Source of the DNA: GCA-2711565 sp963664245
Lineage (GTDB): Bacteria; Bacteroidota; Bacteroidia; Bacteroidales; GCA-2711565
Direction: 5' to 3'
Assembly (NCBI GenBank): GCA_963664245.1
Contig: OY760934.1
Span: 3,410,001 to 3,474,000 of the forward strand
DNA length: 64,000 bases
Position numbers and translations under genes: made by a program. Below are positions 55,607 through 63,887 of the stretch, piece by piece. Each line of letters begins with the position of its first letter. Positions within the stretch are counted from its first letter, which is position 1. The notes beneath the pieces are model-generated. The model had not been told where the DNA came from, ran no database searches, and saw nothing but the letters and a program-made list of their open reading frames with translations.

Positions 55607-56276
55607 CGCTGATGATTTTTCCGTCGTCGATGGTGATAATCCTGCGGGCTTTCTCCATCACACGCTGATCGTGTGTTGAGAAAATGAAAGTGGTTTTCAG
55701 TTCCTGGTTCATTTTAAGCATTAGATCCAACAATTCTCCAGTTGATTTTGAATCGAGGTTGGCCGTAGGTTCATCCGCTAAAATAAATTTAGGTTTTGAA
55801 GCCAAAGCCCTGGCCACGGAAACGCGTTGCTGTTGTCCACCCGACAAGTCTCCCGGACGGCGATCAAGTTTGTCTCCGATGCCTACGTTTTCCAATAGTT
55901 CTCTCGCCACTTTGTTGCGTTCGCTTTTTGCTTTTCCTTGTAGTTGCATGATAAAAGCTACGTTTTCCTGGGCGGTAAGAACCGGGATAAGATTATAAGC
56001 CTGGAAAACAAACCCGATGTTGTTTAAACGGTAATCAACTAGTTGCCGGGCAGATAAATCCCCAATATTTGTGCCGTCAATAATGATCTCTCCTTGCGTC
56101 GGGATATCTAGTCCGCCAACCATGTTTAAAAAAGTTGTTTTTCCTGAACCGGACGGACCAACAATGGCCGTGAATTCGCCCTGATTAATTGTAAGGTCGA
56201 TCCCGTTTACGGCATGGACCGGGATTTTTGATTCGTCGTAGATTTTATGAAGATTTTTAATTTTTATGGTTCCCAT
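55590..56276 (-). CDS. ABC transporter ATP-binding protein (LolD/MacB type)
   Basis: A 228-residue ATPase with a complete motif set: Walker A IVGPSGSGKTTFLN, signature LSGGQQQRVSVARAL, Walker B FILADEPTANLDS and H-loop FSTHDQRV. The subfamily is that of LolD/MacB/FtsE, which serve FtsX-type permeases in moving lipoproteins, lipids or peptides across the periplasm rather than across the inner membrane. It is preceded by two FtsX permease genes and overlaps the barrel gene. Confidence 0.95.
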   Translation of the reverse strand: MGTIKIKNLHKIYDESKIPVHAVNGIDLTINQGEFTAIVGPSGSGKTTFLNMVGGLDIPTQGEIIIDGTNIGDLSARQLVDYRLNNIGFVFQAYNLIPVLTAQENVAFIMQLQGKAKSERNKVARELLENVGIGDKLDRRPGDLSGGQQQRVSVARALASKPKFILADEPTANLDSKSTGELLDLMLKMNQELKTTFIFSTHDQRVMEKARRIITIDDGKIISDEQKN

Positions 56277-56309
56277 GATTTTTATGTTTTTACTATTTTA
56301 AGTTAGGTT

Positions 56310-57545
56310 TTAAACGGTATGAATGGCTTCTGCCGGGTTAAGTTTTAACGCTTTTCGGGCCGGATAAATGCTGGCGATGATAGCAGTTGCTATAATCATC
56401 AACGTGGTGAAAATGAAATAGTCTATTTCTGCTTCCGGGTAAATCATTGCACTAAAGCCCATAGCGTTGTAGCCTTCTTCCAACATTTTCAGGTTAAAGC
56501 CATGAACACTAAAATATTTGATAATGCCTAAACTTGCCACAAACCCTACTATTCCTCCCATTAACGAAAGCGAAATAGTTTCGAGCATAATCATACTGAA
56601 TATCCGTTTACTGTTCATCCCCACGGCTTTTAGCATTCCGAGTTCTTTAATGCGTTCCATGACTACCATAAGCATGGTGTTGACAATGCCGAAGGCTAAG
56701 GCTAATAAAATGATGCCCATAAAAATATAAGAGAAATAATCCATCATTTTTATCATGGCCGTAATTGACGGGACAATTTCTGACCAGGGCCTGACCACCA
56801 GCTCTTTGTTTTGAATTTGTTGGCTGAACCGGTTTTTTAGTTCTTCGGTTATTGCTTTGGTTTTATCGTGATCGTAAAGGGCAACGGCTATTTCGTTCAC
56901 GGCGTATTCTGGACTCCCCAGCATTTTTGCTAAATCGCTTTTGCGGACAAATACGTTCACTTCATCAAACATATCGTTTTCGGAATAGTAAATGCCTACA
57001 ACCCTGAACAGACTTTGTGTAATTTGATTTTCAGTGTTTGCGGTGTTAATTACAATTCTTGATTTTAAACGGGCATTCAGTTTTTTTGCCAGTTTTCGTC
57101 CGATAACAATGGGTATATGGTCATTTTTATCCAGATATTTGCCGTCTTCAATTTGCTCGTGAATGTTGGTAACACGTCTTTCGTTTTCAGGATCAATACC
57201 TGTGATGATAATTCCTGTTGCGGTTTCGGCAGTGCTAGCCATGGCCTGAGCCTTTATGCGGCTGCTGACGGCTTTTACTCCTTGGGTGTTTTTAATCTCG
57301 TTTGCAATTTCTTCCGAATTATTAATGGTGTATTTAATTTCTTCATTCAATAAATATTCGGGATGGTGGAGCTGTATGTTTGAAATTTCGTTGTTGATTG
57401 CTGATTCTACCCGTCGGTTCATCATACCTAAAGAAGAGGCATAAAAAATGGTTCCTCCAAGTACACCGATGGTAACTGATAGAATAATAATCAAGCTCCT
57501 GAGTTTATTTCTCCAAACATTTCTCCATGCTATTGACCAAATCAT
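56310..57545 (-). CDS. FtsX/MacB-type ABC permease, first paralogue
   Basis: A 411-residue permease with one N-terminal span, a large exterior MacB-like domain (about 40-270) and three C-terminal spans (YIFMGIILLALAFGIVNTMLM, LMGGIVGFVASLGIIKYF, IFTTLMIIATAIIASIYPA). The closing motif PARKALKLNPAEAIHTV is typical of LolC/E-like proteins. It probably forms a heterodimer with the next permease and works with the LolD-like ATPase. 19 nt separate the two permease genes. Confidence 0.92.
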   Translation of the reverse strand: MIWSIAWRNVWRNKLRSLIIILSVTIGVLGGTIFYASSLGMMNRRVESAINNEISNIQLHHPEYLLNEEIKYTINNSEEIANEIKNTQGVKAVSSRIKAQAMASTAETATGIIITGIDPENERRVTNIHEQIEDGKYLDKNDHIPIVIGRKLAKKLNARLKSRIVINTANTENQITQSLFRVVGIYYSENDMFDEVNVFVRKSDLAKMLGSPEYAVNEIAVALYDHDKTKAITEELKNRFSQQIQNKELVVRPWSEIVPSITAMIKMMDYFSYIFMGIILLALAFGIVNTMLMVVMERIKELGMLKAVGMNSKRIFSMIMLETISLSLMGGIVGFVASLGIIKYFSVHGFNLKMLEEGYNAMGFSAMIYPEAEIDYFIFTTLMIIATAIIASIYPARKALKLNPAEAIHTV

Positions 57546-57563
57546 TTTGTTGTGTTTTTTATG

Positions 57564-58790
57564 TTATGAGCGCATGGTTTTTAAAATTCTGAAAAAGAAT
57601 ACGTATGCTACAGGGTAGATGGCTGCTAACGAGGCCAGTATTAAAATAATGATTCCCTGGTTGCTGAAAATAGATGAGTCAAGAGAGAAAGGTAGTACGG
57701 GTTCCATGTTGAATTCCAGCATCATTTCTGCCATTTCTTCTCCGTGTAATGGGATAGGATTGTAGTTTAAGTAGGTTAAAAACGGGATGCCGACAATTAT
57801 TCCGGAAACCACACCTAGTAAGCCGATAAAAATGGTTTCGAAGAAGACAACAAATCCAAGTTTAAGTCGATGCATCCCGACGGCAGCCATGATTGCGAAT
57901 TCTTTTTTCCGCTCTATCGTCATCATTAACACGGTGCCGAGAATTCCAAAAGCCACGATTAGGTATAAAATTCCGAGCATGATGATGCCGCCCACGTTAT
58001 CCCCCTGTATTTGTTGTTTTACTTCCGGAAGCATTACGTCCCAATCCATTACCTCGTAGTTTGAACCAATGCTTGCTTTGATTTTTTTGGCTTCCAGTTT
58101 TAAATCATTATCGTTTTTTAAATCAATCACCAAAGCCGAAACCAGATTGTCGTGGTAAGGGGAAAATTCGGCTTGAACCTTTTTAAGACTCATATAAGCA
58201 ATATAATTATTGAGTTTCGGGATGGGGTATTTTGCAATTCCTACAACTGGTACCAAATCATAAACCATAATGCCCTGGTAGCCCTGCCCGATAATTACCA
58301 GGCTGTCGTTTACCCCAAGATTAAAATATTTTGCCAGGCCTTCTGCCAAAACAATCCCGTTATCGTCGCTTGTCAGGAAGCGACCTTCAATAAGTTTGTC
58401 GGAGATTTTTTTGCGCGGATCTTCTTTTTCAGGGATGATTCCTTGTATCATAATCCCTTTGGTCATTTCGCCGAACGAACCTAAAGCAAAACTTTCAAAC
58501 CGGGGAATGACCGAACTTACATTTTTATTGTTCTCGATTTTTTCTTTTAGTTCTTCCGAATAAATAAAAGAATCGTTGATAGATTTACTTTCCCAGTAGC
58601 CGCTGTCGTGAACCTGCAAATGCCCTACTTCTGTTACCACACTACTAATCATGGTATCGTACGAACCAATTTGCATGGATCGCATAAAAAGGGCAAGAAA
58701 TACAGCCGTAAAAACAGAGGCGGTTGTAATCAGGGTTCGCTTTTTATTTCGCCACAAGCTTCTCCAGGCTATTTTTATTAATGTATCCAT
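57564..58790 (-). CDS. FtsX/MacB-type ABC permease, second paralogue
   Basis: A 408-residue protein of the same design: N-terminal span (LITTASVFTAVFLALFMRS), exterior domain (about 45-270) and three C-terminal spans. It is clearly related to the 56310 gene product but diverged, as LolC and LolE are. The LolA-like gene ends 6 nt upstream. The combination of two permeases, ATPase and LolA-like carrier recalls a Lol pathway, though the canonical LolCDE substrates need not apply here. Confidence 0.92.
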   Translation of the reverse strand: MDTLIKIAWRSLWRNKKRTLITTASVFTAVFLALFMRSMQIGSYDTMISSVVTEVGHLQVHDSGYWESKSINDSFIYSEELKEKIENNKNVSSVIPRFESFALGSFGEMTKGIMIQGIIPEKEDPRKKISDKLIEGRFLTSDDNGIVLAEGLAKYFNLGVNDSLVIIGQGYQGIMVYDLVPVVGIAKYPIPKLNNYIAYMSLKKVQAEFSPYHDNLVSALVIDLKNDNDLKLEAKKIKASIGSNYEVMDWDVMLPEVKQQIQGDNVGGIIMLGILYLIVAFGILGTVLMMTIERKKEFAIMAAVGMHRLKLGFVVFFETIFIGLLGVVSGIIVGIPFLTYLNYNPIPLHGEEMAEMMLEFNMEPVLPFSLDSSIFSNQGIIILILASLAAIYPVAYVFFFRILKTMRS

Positions 58791-58796
58791 GATGAA

Positions 58797-59570
58797 TTAT
58801 TTTTTACGTGGACGAATCCGTTTCATGTTTTGTTGCGAGAAAAAATTCTCGTCGATATTCGGAATGTCAAATTCCTGGAAATTGATTTTGAGTTCGGTTA
58901 TATTGTCCGGTTTGTCAACCGAGTGCATACTCAAAAGTGTGGGGAGCAACTTTCCGTCCATTTCTTTTATTTCTGATCCTTTAGAGGTTTTTACCAGCTC
59001 AAGAAAGTCGTCGTAATATTCGCTTTTTAATCCCAAAAAATCTTTTTTCGAAATCCATAAGATCACTTTTCCCCAAACAACTGGGGCGTCGGGCAAGGGG
59101 ATCAATTCGATTTTGTAGCAATCGTAGCCTTCAATTTTTTCTTCCCCTATAATTTTGTGGGTATAATCTTCCACGATGGAGTTGGCTCTTACAACGTCGT
59201 CGTTGGTGAAATCAGAACCCATCCACGATTGCATCATCATCGAAGGCGGGATTTTAATCATGCGGTTGATATTAGGAACCCAGTTCCACATATCGTTGTT
59301 TCGTTTCATAAAAACTTGTCCTTTTTCGCGGGCAGGGGCGGTAACGTAGATGATATAAAAATCATTTCCCAGCGACCAGGTTTGCATCGAAAATGTACGT
59401 TTCCACTCGGGGCGGATTACAGTCATGGTCATGTTGCTAATGCTTGATTCGCCAACAAACAAATTGTTCGATTTCTCTACAATTTGCTTGGCTGTTAATG
59501 TTTGCGCGTTAGCTTGTTGGATACTTGCTAAAATCAATACTGCAAGTACTGTTTTTGTAATTGTTTTCAT
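58797..59570 (-). CDS. LolA-like outer-membrane lipoprotein-sorting protein
   Basis: Exported periplasmic protein of 257 residues with signal peptide ...IQQANAQ. The fold-defining strands of the LolA/LppX family are visible: KQIVEKSNNLF, SNMTMTVIRPEWKRTFSMQ, DMWNWVPNINRMIKIPPSMM and GYDCYKIELIPLP. This subgroup (LolA_like outer membrane lipoprotein-sorting) is common beside RND and MacB-like exporters and probably shuttles a lipid. It lies between the TetR gene (4 nt gap) and the permeases. Confidence 0.88.
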   Translation of the reverse strand: MKTITKTVLAVLILASIQQANAQTLTAKQIVEKSNNLFVGESSISNMTMTVIRPEWKRTFSMQTWSLGNDFYIIYVTAPAREKGQVFMKRNNDMWNWVPNINRMIKIPPSMMMQSWMGSDFTNDDVVRANSIVEDYTHKIIGEEKIEGYDCYKIELIPLPDAPVVWGKVILWISKKDFLGLKSEYYDDFLELVKTSKGSEIKEMDGKLLPTLLSMHSVDKPDNITELKINFQEFDIPNIDENFFSQQNMKRIRPRKK

Positions 59571-59574
59571 TAGG

Positions 59575-60159
59575 TTAGTTATTTAGATAACAGAATTTTT
59601 CTTTTACGCGTTCAACCAATGTGTCCATTGGAAATATGTCGGGGTTCAGGATGTAATTAAATGCCATCCCGTCGATGGTGGCTCCGAAAAGCATGGCTTC
59701 TTTTTCAGGATGTTTTACACCGTGTCCGGTGTAATAATCGGTTAGCCTTTTCATAAATTGGGGAAAAATTTCAAAATATTCTTCCGAAACCAGCTCAAAT
59801 ACTTTTGGTTGAAGCATCACGGCATAATATAGTTTCCAGTATTTCTGGTTTTGTTTTAACATTACAAATATTTCCGAAATAAAATGAACCATTTCGTCTT
59901 CGCTCAGAATACCATCGTGGTTTGGGTCGATGAGTTCAACCATTTCTTTTAATCCCAATGTCATTATTTCTTTCAGTAAAGCCTCTTTGCTTTTAAAATA
60001 ATTGTACATCAGTCCTTTTGAAATGCCTGCCATGCTCGCTATCCGGCTGATTGAAGTAGTGTGATAGCCTTCGTTTGCGAAAAGTTCCATGGCGGTATCC
60101 ATGATGAGTGCTTTTCTAACTTCTCTTATTTTTTCAAATTGTTTTGAGGTTCGTGGCAT
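59575..60159 (-). CDS. TetR/AcrR-family regulator with an EF-hand loop
   Basis: Regulator of 194 residues. The N-terminal helix-turn-helix (about 18-63: ALIMDTAMELFANEGYHTTS, IASMAGISKGLMYNYFKSK) is typical of TetR. Directly after it, residues 78-89 read DPNHDGILSEDE, which fits the EF-hand calcium loop (Asp 1, Asn 3, Asp 5, Gly 6, Leu 8, Ser 9, Glu 12), flanked by helices. The C-terminal ligand domain follows. It leads the five-gene export operon and probably represses it. Calcium control is an inference from this motif. Confidence 0.92.
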   Translation of the reverse strand: MPRTSKQFEKIREVRKALIMDTAMELFANEGYHTTSISRIASMAGISKGLMYNYFKSKEALLKEIMTLGLKEMVELIDPNHDGILSEDEMVHFISEIFVMLKQNQKYWKLYYAVMLQPKVFELVSEEYFEIFPQFMKRLTDYYTGHGVKHPEKEAMLFGATIDGMAFNYILNPDIFPMDTLVERVKEKFCYLNN

Positions 60160-60174
60160 ATTTATTTTTTATGA

Positions 60175-60190
60175 TTGAACGGTCGGTCAA
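60175..60190. promoter_or_regulatory. TetR-type operator candidate
   Basis: The imperfect 16-bp palindrome TTGAACGGTCGGTCAA (12 of 16 positions symmetric) starts 16 nt upstream of the TetR start codon. The CGGTCGGTC core resembles many TetR operators. It is the likely autoregulatory site for the operon. Confidence 0.5.
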
Positions 60191-60302
60191 AATAAAAATA
60201 TCTTTTTCATTTTGTCAAGTATTATTTGATTTTTTTTTAACTTTTTTTGAAAGTCAGGTGTGGCGGGCTTTTTCAGATGTGTGTTTTTTGTTAAATTTTT
60301 GA

Positions 60303-60333
60303 TTTGCTCCCGAGTTAAAAAAGTGTATTTTTG
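60303..60333 (+). promoter_or_regulatory. idi promoter with -33 TTTG and -7 TATTTTTG
   Basis: TTTG (60303-60306) and TATTTTTG (60326-60333) are 19 nt apart, a textbook match to the Bacteroidota promoter. The ATG of idi is at 60356. Confidence 0.65.
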
Positions 60334-60355
60334 CCTGCAGTTAAAAATCAGGCAC

Positions 60356-60883
60356 ATGGCAACAGCAAAAGTGGTACTCGTTGATCGTGACGACAATGTT
60401 CTGGGAACAATGAAAAAAATGGAAGCTCACGAAACAGGTATCCTCCACCGGGCATTTTCAATTTTTGTTTTTAATTCTAAAGGTGAATTGCTGCTTCATC
60501 AGCGGGCACTCTCAAAATATCATTCGCCGGGCTTATGGACCAACACTTGCTGTAGTCACCCTCGCTTGGATGAAGATGTTATGGAAAACGCCCATCAGCG
60601 CCTGGTGGAAGAAATGGGCTTTGATTGTGAACTTACCGAAGCTTTTTCGTTTTTGTATAGGGCCGACGTTGGCCAGGGATTGACAGAACATGAATACGAT
60701 CATGTCTTCATCGGGAAATATGACGGGGAACCGGAGATAAACCCTGATGAAGTTGAAGATTACAAATACATGAGCATGGAAGATTTACGCGACGATATCG
60801 AAAATCATCCGGTCAATTATACTGAATGGTTCAAAATAGCCTTCGAAAAAGTAGAAGAATATTTAAAGAAAAATCCGCTTTAA
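60356..60883 (+). CDS. idi: isopentenyl-diphosphate delta-isomerase (type 1)
   Basis: Cytoplasmic Nudix-fold enzyme of 175 residues that converts isopentenyl diphosphate to dimethylallyl diphosphate for isoprenoids. Active-site elements are the Cys in WTNTCCSHPR, the metal-binding Nudix helix RLVEEMGFDCEL and the Glu-containing YTEWFKIAFEK. The start is the ATG at 60356, just after a clear promoter; the longer frame from 60260 runs through the promoter. It overlaps the convergent channel gene by 4 nt. Confidence 0.95.
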   Translation: MATAKVVLVDRDDNVLGTMKKMEAHETGILHRAFSIFVFNSKGELLLHQRALSKYHSPGLWTNTCCSHPRLDEDVMENAHQRLVEEMGFDCELTEAFSFLYRADVGQGLTEHEYDHVFIGKYDGEPEINPDEVEDYKYMSMEDLRDDIENHPVNYTEWFKIAFEKVEEYLKKNPL

Positions 60884-62139
60884 TTTTTTAGTATTTCCTT
60901 AAAATCGCCTCCGCTCGGACTTTGGAAAACTTTTAATCCAAACTCGGGGATGACTGCTAAGATATGGTCAAATATATCAGACTGAACATCCTCGTATTCG
61001 GCCCAGGTTTGTATTTTGCTGAACACGTATATTTCAATGGGGATACCGTTTTCTGTAGGCTGTAGTTGGCGAACCAGAAACGTCATGTCTATATTTATTT
61101 CGGGTTTATGGCGAAGGTATTGTTTTAAATAAGCCCTGAAAACGCCTAAGTTGGTTTGCCTGCGGCCATTAACTAAATTGGTGTTATCAAAGCCGTACTC
61201 TTTGTTGTAAGTTTCCAGTTGGTTGTTTTTTCTTTCAATATAATCGCTTAAAAAGTGGAAGCTTTTAAACTTTTTCAGCATTTCCTGATCGCAAAATTTT
61301 ACGCTGTTCATGTCGATGTTTAACGAACGTTTGATGCGTCGCCCGGGCGATTCTTCCATGCCCCGCCAGTTTTGGAACGAATCGGTTACCAAGGTGTAGG
61401 TGGGAATGGTAACAATGGTTTTATCAAAATTTTGAACCTTGACTGTGGTCAGTGTAATGTCGGTTACATTGCCGTCGGCACCGTATTTATTCATAGTGAT
61501 CCAGTCGCCGATTTGAACCATGTTGTTTGAGGTTAGCTGAATTCCGCCAACGAAGCCCAAAATCGGGTCTTTAAAAATCAACATTAAAATGGCCGAAAAA
61601 GCACCAAAGCCAGCCAGCCAGCCAAAGCTTTTTTCTCCGATTAGAACAGAAATTGTGAGCACGCCGGCAACAATAAAAATGATGATTTTGGCAACCTGGA
61701 GGTAGCCTTTAATCGGCCTCGACTTTGAGATAGAAAAAGTACTGTAGATATCGAAAAAAGAATCGATGATCCCCAGTAAAATAACCACCACAACAATGAT
61801 AATCGAAATGTCGATAATGCCTCTAAGAATCTTGATGGTGAGTGCATAATCCGGAATTACATGGGGAATGAAGAAGCTTAACAAAAACAACGGAACCAAA
61901 AAAGAGATGCGGTTAAAAACTTTTCGTTTAAAAATGTAATCGTCCCACTTGGTTTTGGTTCGCTCAACAATTTTGCTGAAATAATTATTGATGATGTGCT
62001 TTGCAATTAAAAAAGCAAAATAGCAAGCAATAAATAAAAGGATAAGAAAAGAGTAATCAGTAATAGTTTTTGCAATTTCCTGCGAAATCCCTAATTGTGT
62101 CAACCAGCCGGTTAACAGATCAGAAAGTTGTTTGATCAT
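60880..62139 (-). CDS. mechanosensitive ion channel (MscS family)
   Basis: Channel of 419 residues. About five N-terminal spans precede the pore helix (FGWLAGFGAFSAILMLIFKD) and the MscS beta domain (FVGGIQLTSNNMVQIGDWI, VTDITLTTVKVQNFDKT). A C-terminal cytoplasmic domain of about 130 residues follows. The arrangement resembles YbdG-type channels. It opens on membrane tension to release solutes on osmotic downshock. It overlaps the upstream hypothetical gene by 1 nt, so the two are co-translated. Confidence 0.92.
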   Translation of the reverse strand: MIKQLSDLLTGWLTQLGISQEIAKTITDYSFLILLFIACYFAFLIAKHIINNYFSKIVERTKTKWDDYIFKRKVFNRISFLVPLFLLSFFIPHVIPDYALTIKILRGIIDISIIIVVVVILLGIIDSFFDIYSTFSISKSRPIKGYLQVAKIIIFIVAGVLTISVLIGEKSFGWLAGFGAFSAILMLIFKDPILGFVGGIQLTSNNMVQIGDWITMNKYGADGNVTDITLTTVKVQNFDKTIVTIPTYTLVTDSFQNWRGMEESPGRRIKRSLNIDMNSVKFCDQEMLKKFKSFHFLSDYIERKNNQLETYNKEYGFDNTNLVNGRRQTNLGVFRAYLKQYLRHKPEINIDMTFLVRQLQPTENGIPIEIYVFSKIQTWAEYEDVQSDIFDHILAVIPEFGLKVFQSPSGGDFKEILKN

Positions 62140-62855
62140 TATTTGTTTTTTTGATGTTTTTTAATTTCCGACATGTATTTCTCGCGCAAAAATAAGCATT
62201 CGCCCAAACATACGTTAGTGTCAAAAATACGAATAACATCTTTTAGTCCTGATTTGCGGTAAATGGTTCCCAGGGCCGCATCAAAATTATTTTCTTCAAT
62301 ATTGCGTTTAATATCTAAAGTCATTTGCTCAAAAACATTCCAATCTATTTGGTTTTCAAGTTCAAAGTAGCCCATTTCAGGGTTTTCTTTGTCCATGTAA
62401 ATGCCATTATTGAGTTCGTCCAACAGAAAATATTTGTTGATTTTTATCACTCCTTCGTAGGATTTGATTTCTTTTCCTTTTTCGAATAAAATTCCCTGCT
62501 CTTTGTATTTTGCAAGTATTTCGGGGATAAAGGTGTAATTGTCGAGCCCTTTAACACGAATGCAATTAAGGGTTTTGTTTTGCAGTTCTACCTGTCCGGG
62601 AGAAGCATCAAAACGAGCTGGAAAATCTTTTTTTACCTGTATGGTGGCCCGAATAATTTCTTCGTCGGTGTGGTTCGATTTTAAAATTAAAAAGGCCGAT
62701 TTTGGATTGGTTTTGTCGGGAACCGTGGTGCCATGATAGCCCGGAAAAGGGTGTTGTGATTCAAGTACAAGGTCTTCGAAATTAACAGAAACCAAACGTT
62801 CTTTTTTAGTGATGGTGCCAATCGTTTCAATGGTTGTGATGATGTTAGGTGTCAT
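62139..62855 (-). CDS. conserved hypothetical protein coupled to the MscS channel
   Basis: A soluble 238-residue protein with no signal peptide or span. I do not recognise its family. It is mostly alternating strand/helix with a charged C-terminus and a Cys pair in FDTNVCLGECLFLREKY near the end, a possible metal or disulfide site. It shares a stop/start nucleotide with the channel gene, so a functional link such as channel control or a shared stress response is plausible but untested. Confidence 0.68.
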   Translation of the reverse strand: MTPNIITTIETIGTITKKERLVSVNFEDLVLESQHPFPGYHGTTVPDKTNPKSAFLILKSNHTDEEIIRATIQVKKDFPARFDASPGQVELQNKTLNCIRVKGLDNYTFIPEILAKYKEQGILFEKGKEIKSYEGVIKINKYFLLDELNNGIYMDKENPEMGYFELENQIDWNVFEQMTLDIKRNIEENNFDAALGTIYRKSGLKDVIRIFDTNVCLGECLFLREKYMSEIKKHQKNK

Positions 62856-62895
62856 AAGTGATTGATTAGTAAATTCCAGTAATCTTTATTTATAA

Positions 62896-62903
62896 CAAAT
62901 ATA
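62896..62903 (-). promoter_or_regulatory. candidate -7 element for the 62139/60880 operon
   Basis: On the - strand this reads TATATTTG (TAnnTTTG), 41 nt before the ATG at 62855. Confidence 0.35.
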
Positions 62904-62950
62904 AATAATTTTATTTAGAAAGGAAAGTAAATTTCTGCATGGTATTTGTT

Positions 62951-62958
62951 TAAATTTG
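62951..62958 (+). promoter_or_regulatory. candidate -7 element for the 63004 gene
   Basis: TAAATTTG matches TAnnTTTG and lies about 46 nt before the ATG at 63004. The TTG that would give a longer protein is inside this box, which supports the ATG start. Confidence 0.42.
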
Positions 62959-63003
62959 GAAAACTCCCCCATATATGATGTTGTTAAACAAAAAATATTT
63001 ATT

Positions 63004-63849
63004 ATGAAAATTGAAAAAATTAAAAATTACAATCAAAGAGTTTTAGCTGTTTTTGGAACATTAGGAGTAATAGTTGTTTTAGTGTTAGTTATATTGCTGA
63101 CAAAATTGCTAATTGACGAGTTTGGATGGCTGCATCCTTATAGAAATTCGGATACAGGAATTTTATCATCTGATAAAATTGAAGAATTGCAAAAGGAGAA
63201 TAAAAGACAACAACTTATTTCTTTAAAATTCCCCAAATTAGTTGATACTTTAAATCAGGTTTACATTATACCTGTTTCTAGGATTGATCTTGCAAAGCCA
63301 GAATTAATAAATGATGGCGTATTGGATCTTTATGATTCTGATTTTCGCAATGTTTTGAACGAGCAATATTGTTGTTCACCACCCGATGGGAAAAACTTTT
63401 TTGGAGAATTTGTTAATATGATTATTTGGGACTATAGAACTCAAAAAACTAAAACTTTATTTGACTTAAGGGTTAATTTTAATGAGATTCAAGTTGATTA
63501 TTTTTCTGATGATATATTGGTAACTTTTAAGGCTGCAACTGAAGATACTAGAGAAGATGGTTTTATTAATCTTGCTGACTTAAAGGGATTATACGTTTAT
63601 TCATTAAGAAATGAAAAATTATATAAAGTTTCTTTGCCAAATTCTGATGTTTTAGATTATCAGTATATTAGGGGAACTAGGGATTTGATAATACAGTTTG
63701 CAATTGATAAAAATGAAAATGGTAGTTGTTTTCAAGAAATTGAGCCAACAATTATAAAAAAGTATGATTATGCCAAAAAACAATTAGTCGATATAATTGA
63801 TCAGAAAACTATTAGTGAATTGCAAAAAGTCCTCGAAGGTTCTAAATAA
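63004..63849 (+). CDS. hypothetical single-span membrane protein
   Basis: A 281-residue protein with a short cytoplasmic N-terminus, one membrane span (about 14-36: FGTLGVIVVLVLVILLTKLL) and a large exterior domain of about 240 residues rich in strands (QVDYFSDDILVTFKAAT, LKGLYVYSLRNEKLYKV, LIIQFAIDKNENGSC), perhaps a small propeller or sandwich. No family is recognised. The local sequence is noticeably more AT-rich than its neighbours, which may indicate later acquisition. It is bounded by its own promoter and the 36-bp palindrome. Confidence 0.68.
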   Translation: MKIEKIKNYNQRVLAVFGTLGVIVVLVLVILLTKLLIDEFGWLHPYRNSDTGILSSDKIEELQKENKRQQLISLKFPKLVDTLNQVYIIPVSRIDLAKPELINDGVLDLYDSDFRNVLNEQYCCSPPDGKNFFGEFVNMIIWDYRTQKTKTLFDLRVNFNEIQVDYFSDDILVTFKAATEDTREDGFINLADLKGLYVYSLRNEKLYKVSLPNSDVLDYQYIRGTRDLIIQFAIDKNENGSCFQEIEPTIIKKYDYAKKQLVDIIDQKTISELQKVLEGSK

Positions 63850-63851
63850 TC

Positions 63852-63887
63852 TTAACCCTACGAGGGTTGCAACCCTCGTAGGGTTAA
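63852..63887. repeat. perfect 36-bp palindrome, bidirectional terminator or dispersed repeat
   Basis: Each half reads TTAACCCTACGAGGGTTG and the second half is its exact complement in reverse, with no spacer. A short T run (63890-63895) follows on the + strand. It separates two convergent genes and includes the stop codon of the right-hand one. It can act as a terminator; such palindromes are often dispersed REP-like elements. Confidence 0.88.

Noticed and set aside
60260..60355. Extended N-terminus of idi
   Set aside because: It would run through the well-formed TTTG/TATTTTTG promoter; the Nudix enzyme begins properly at the ATG 60356.
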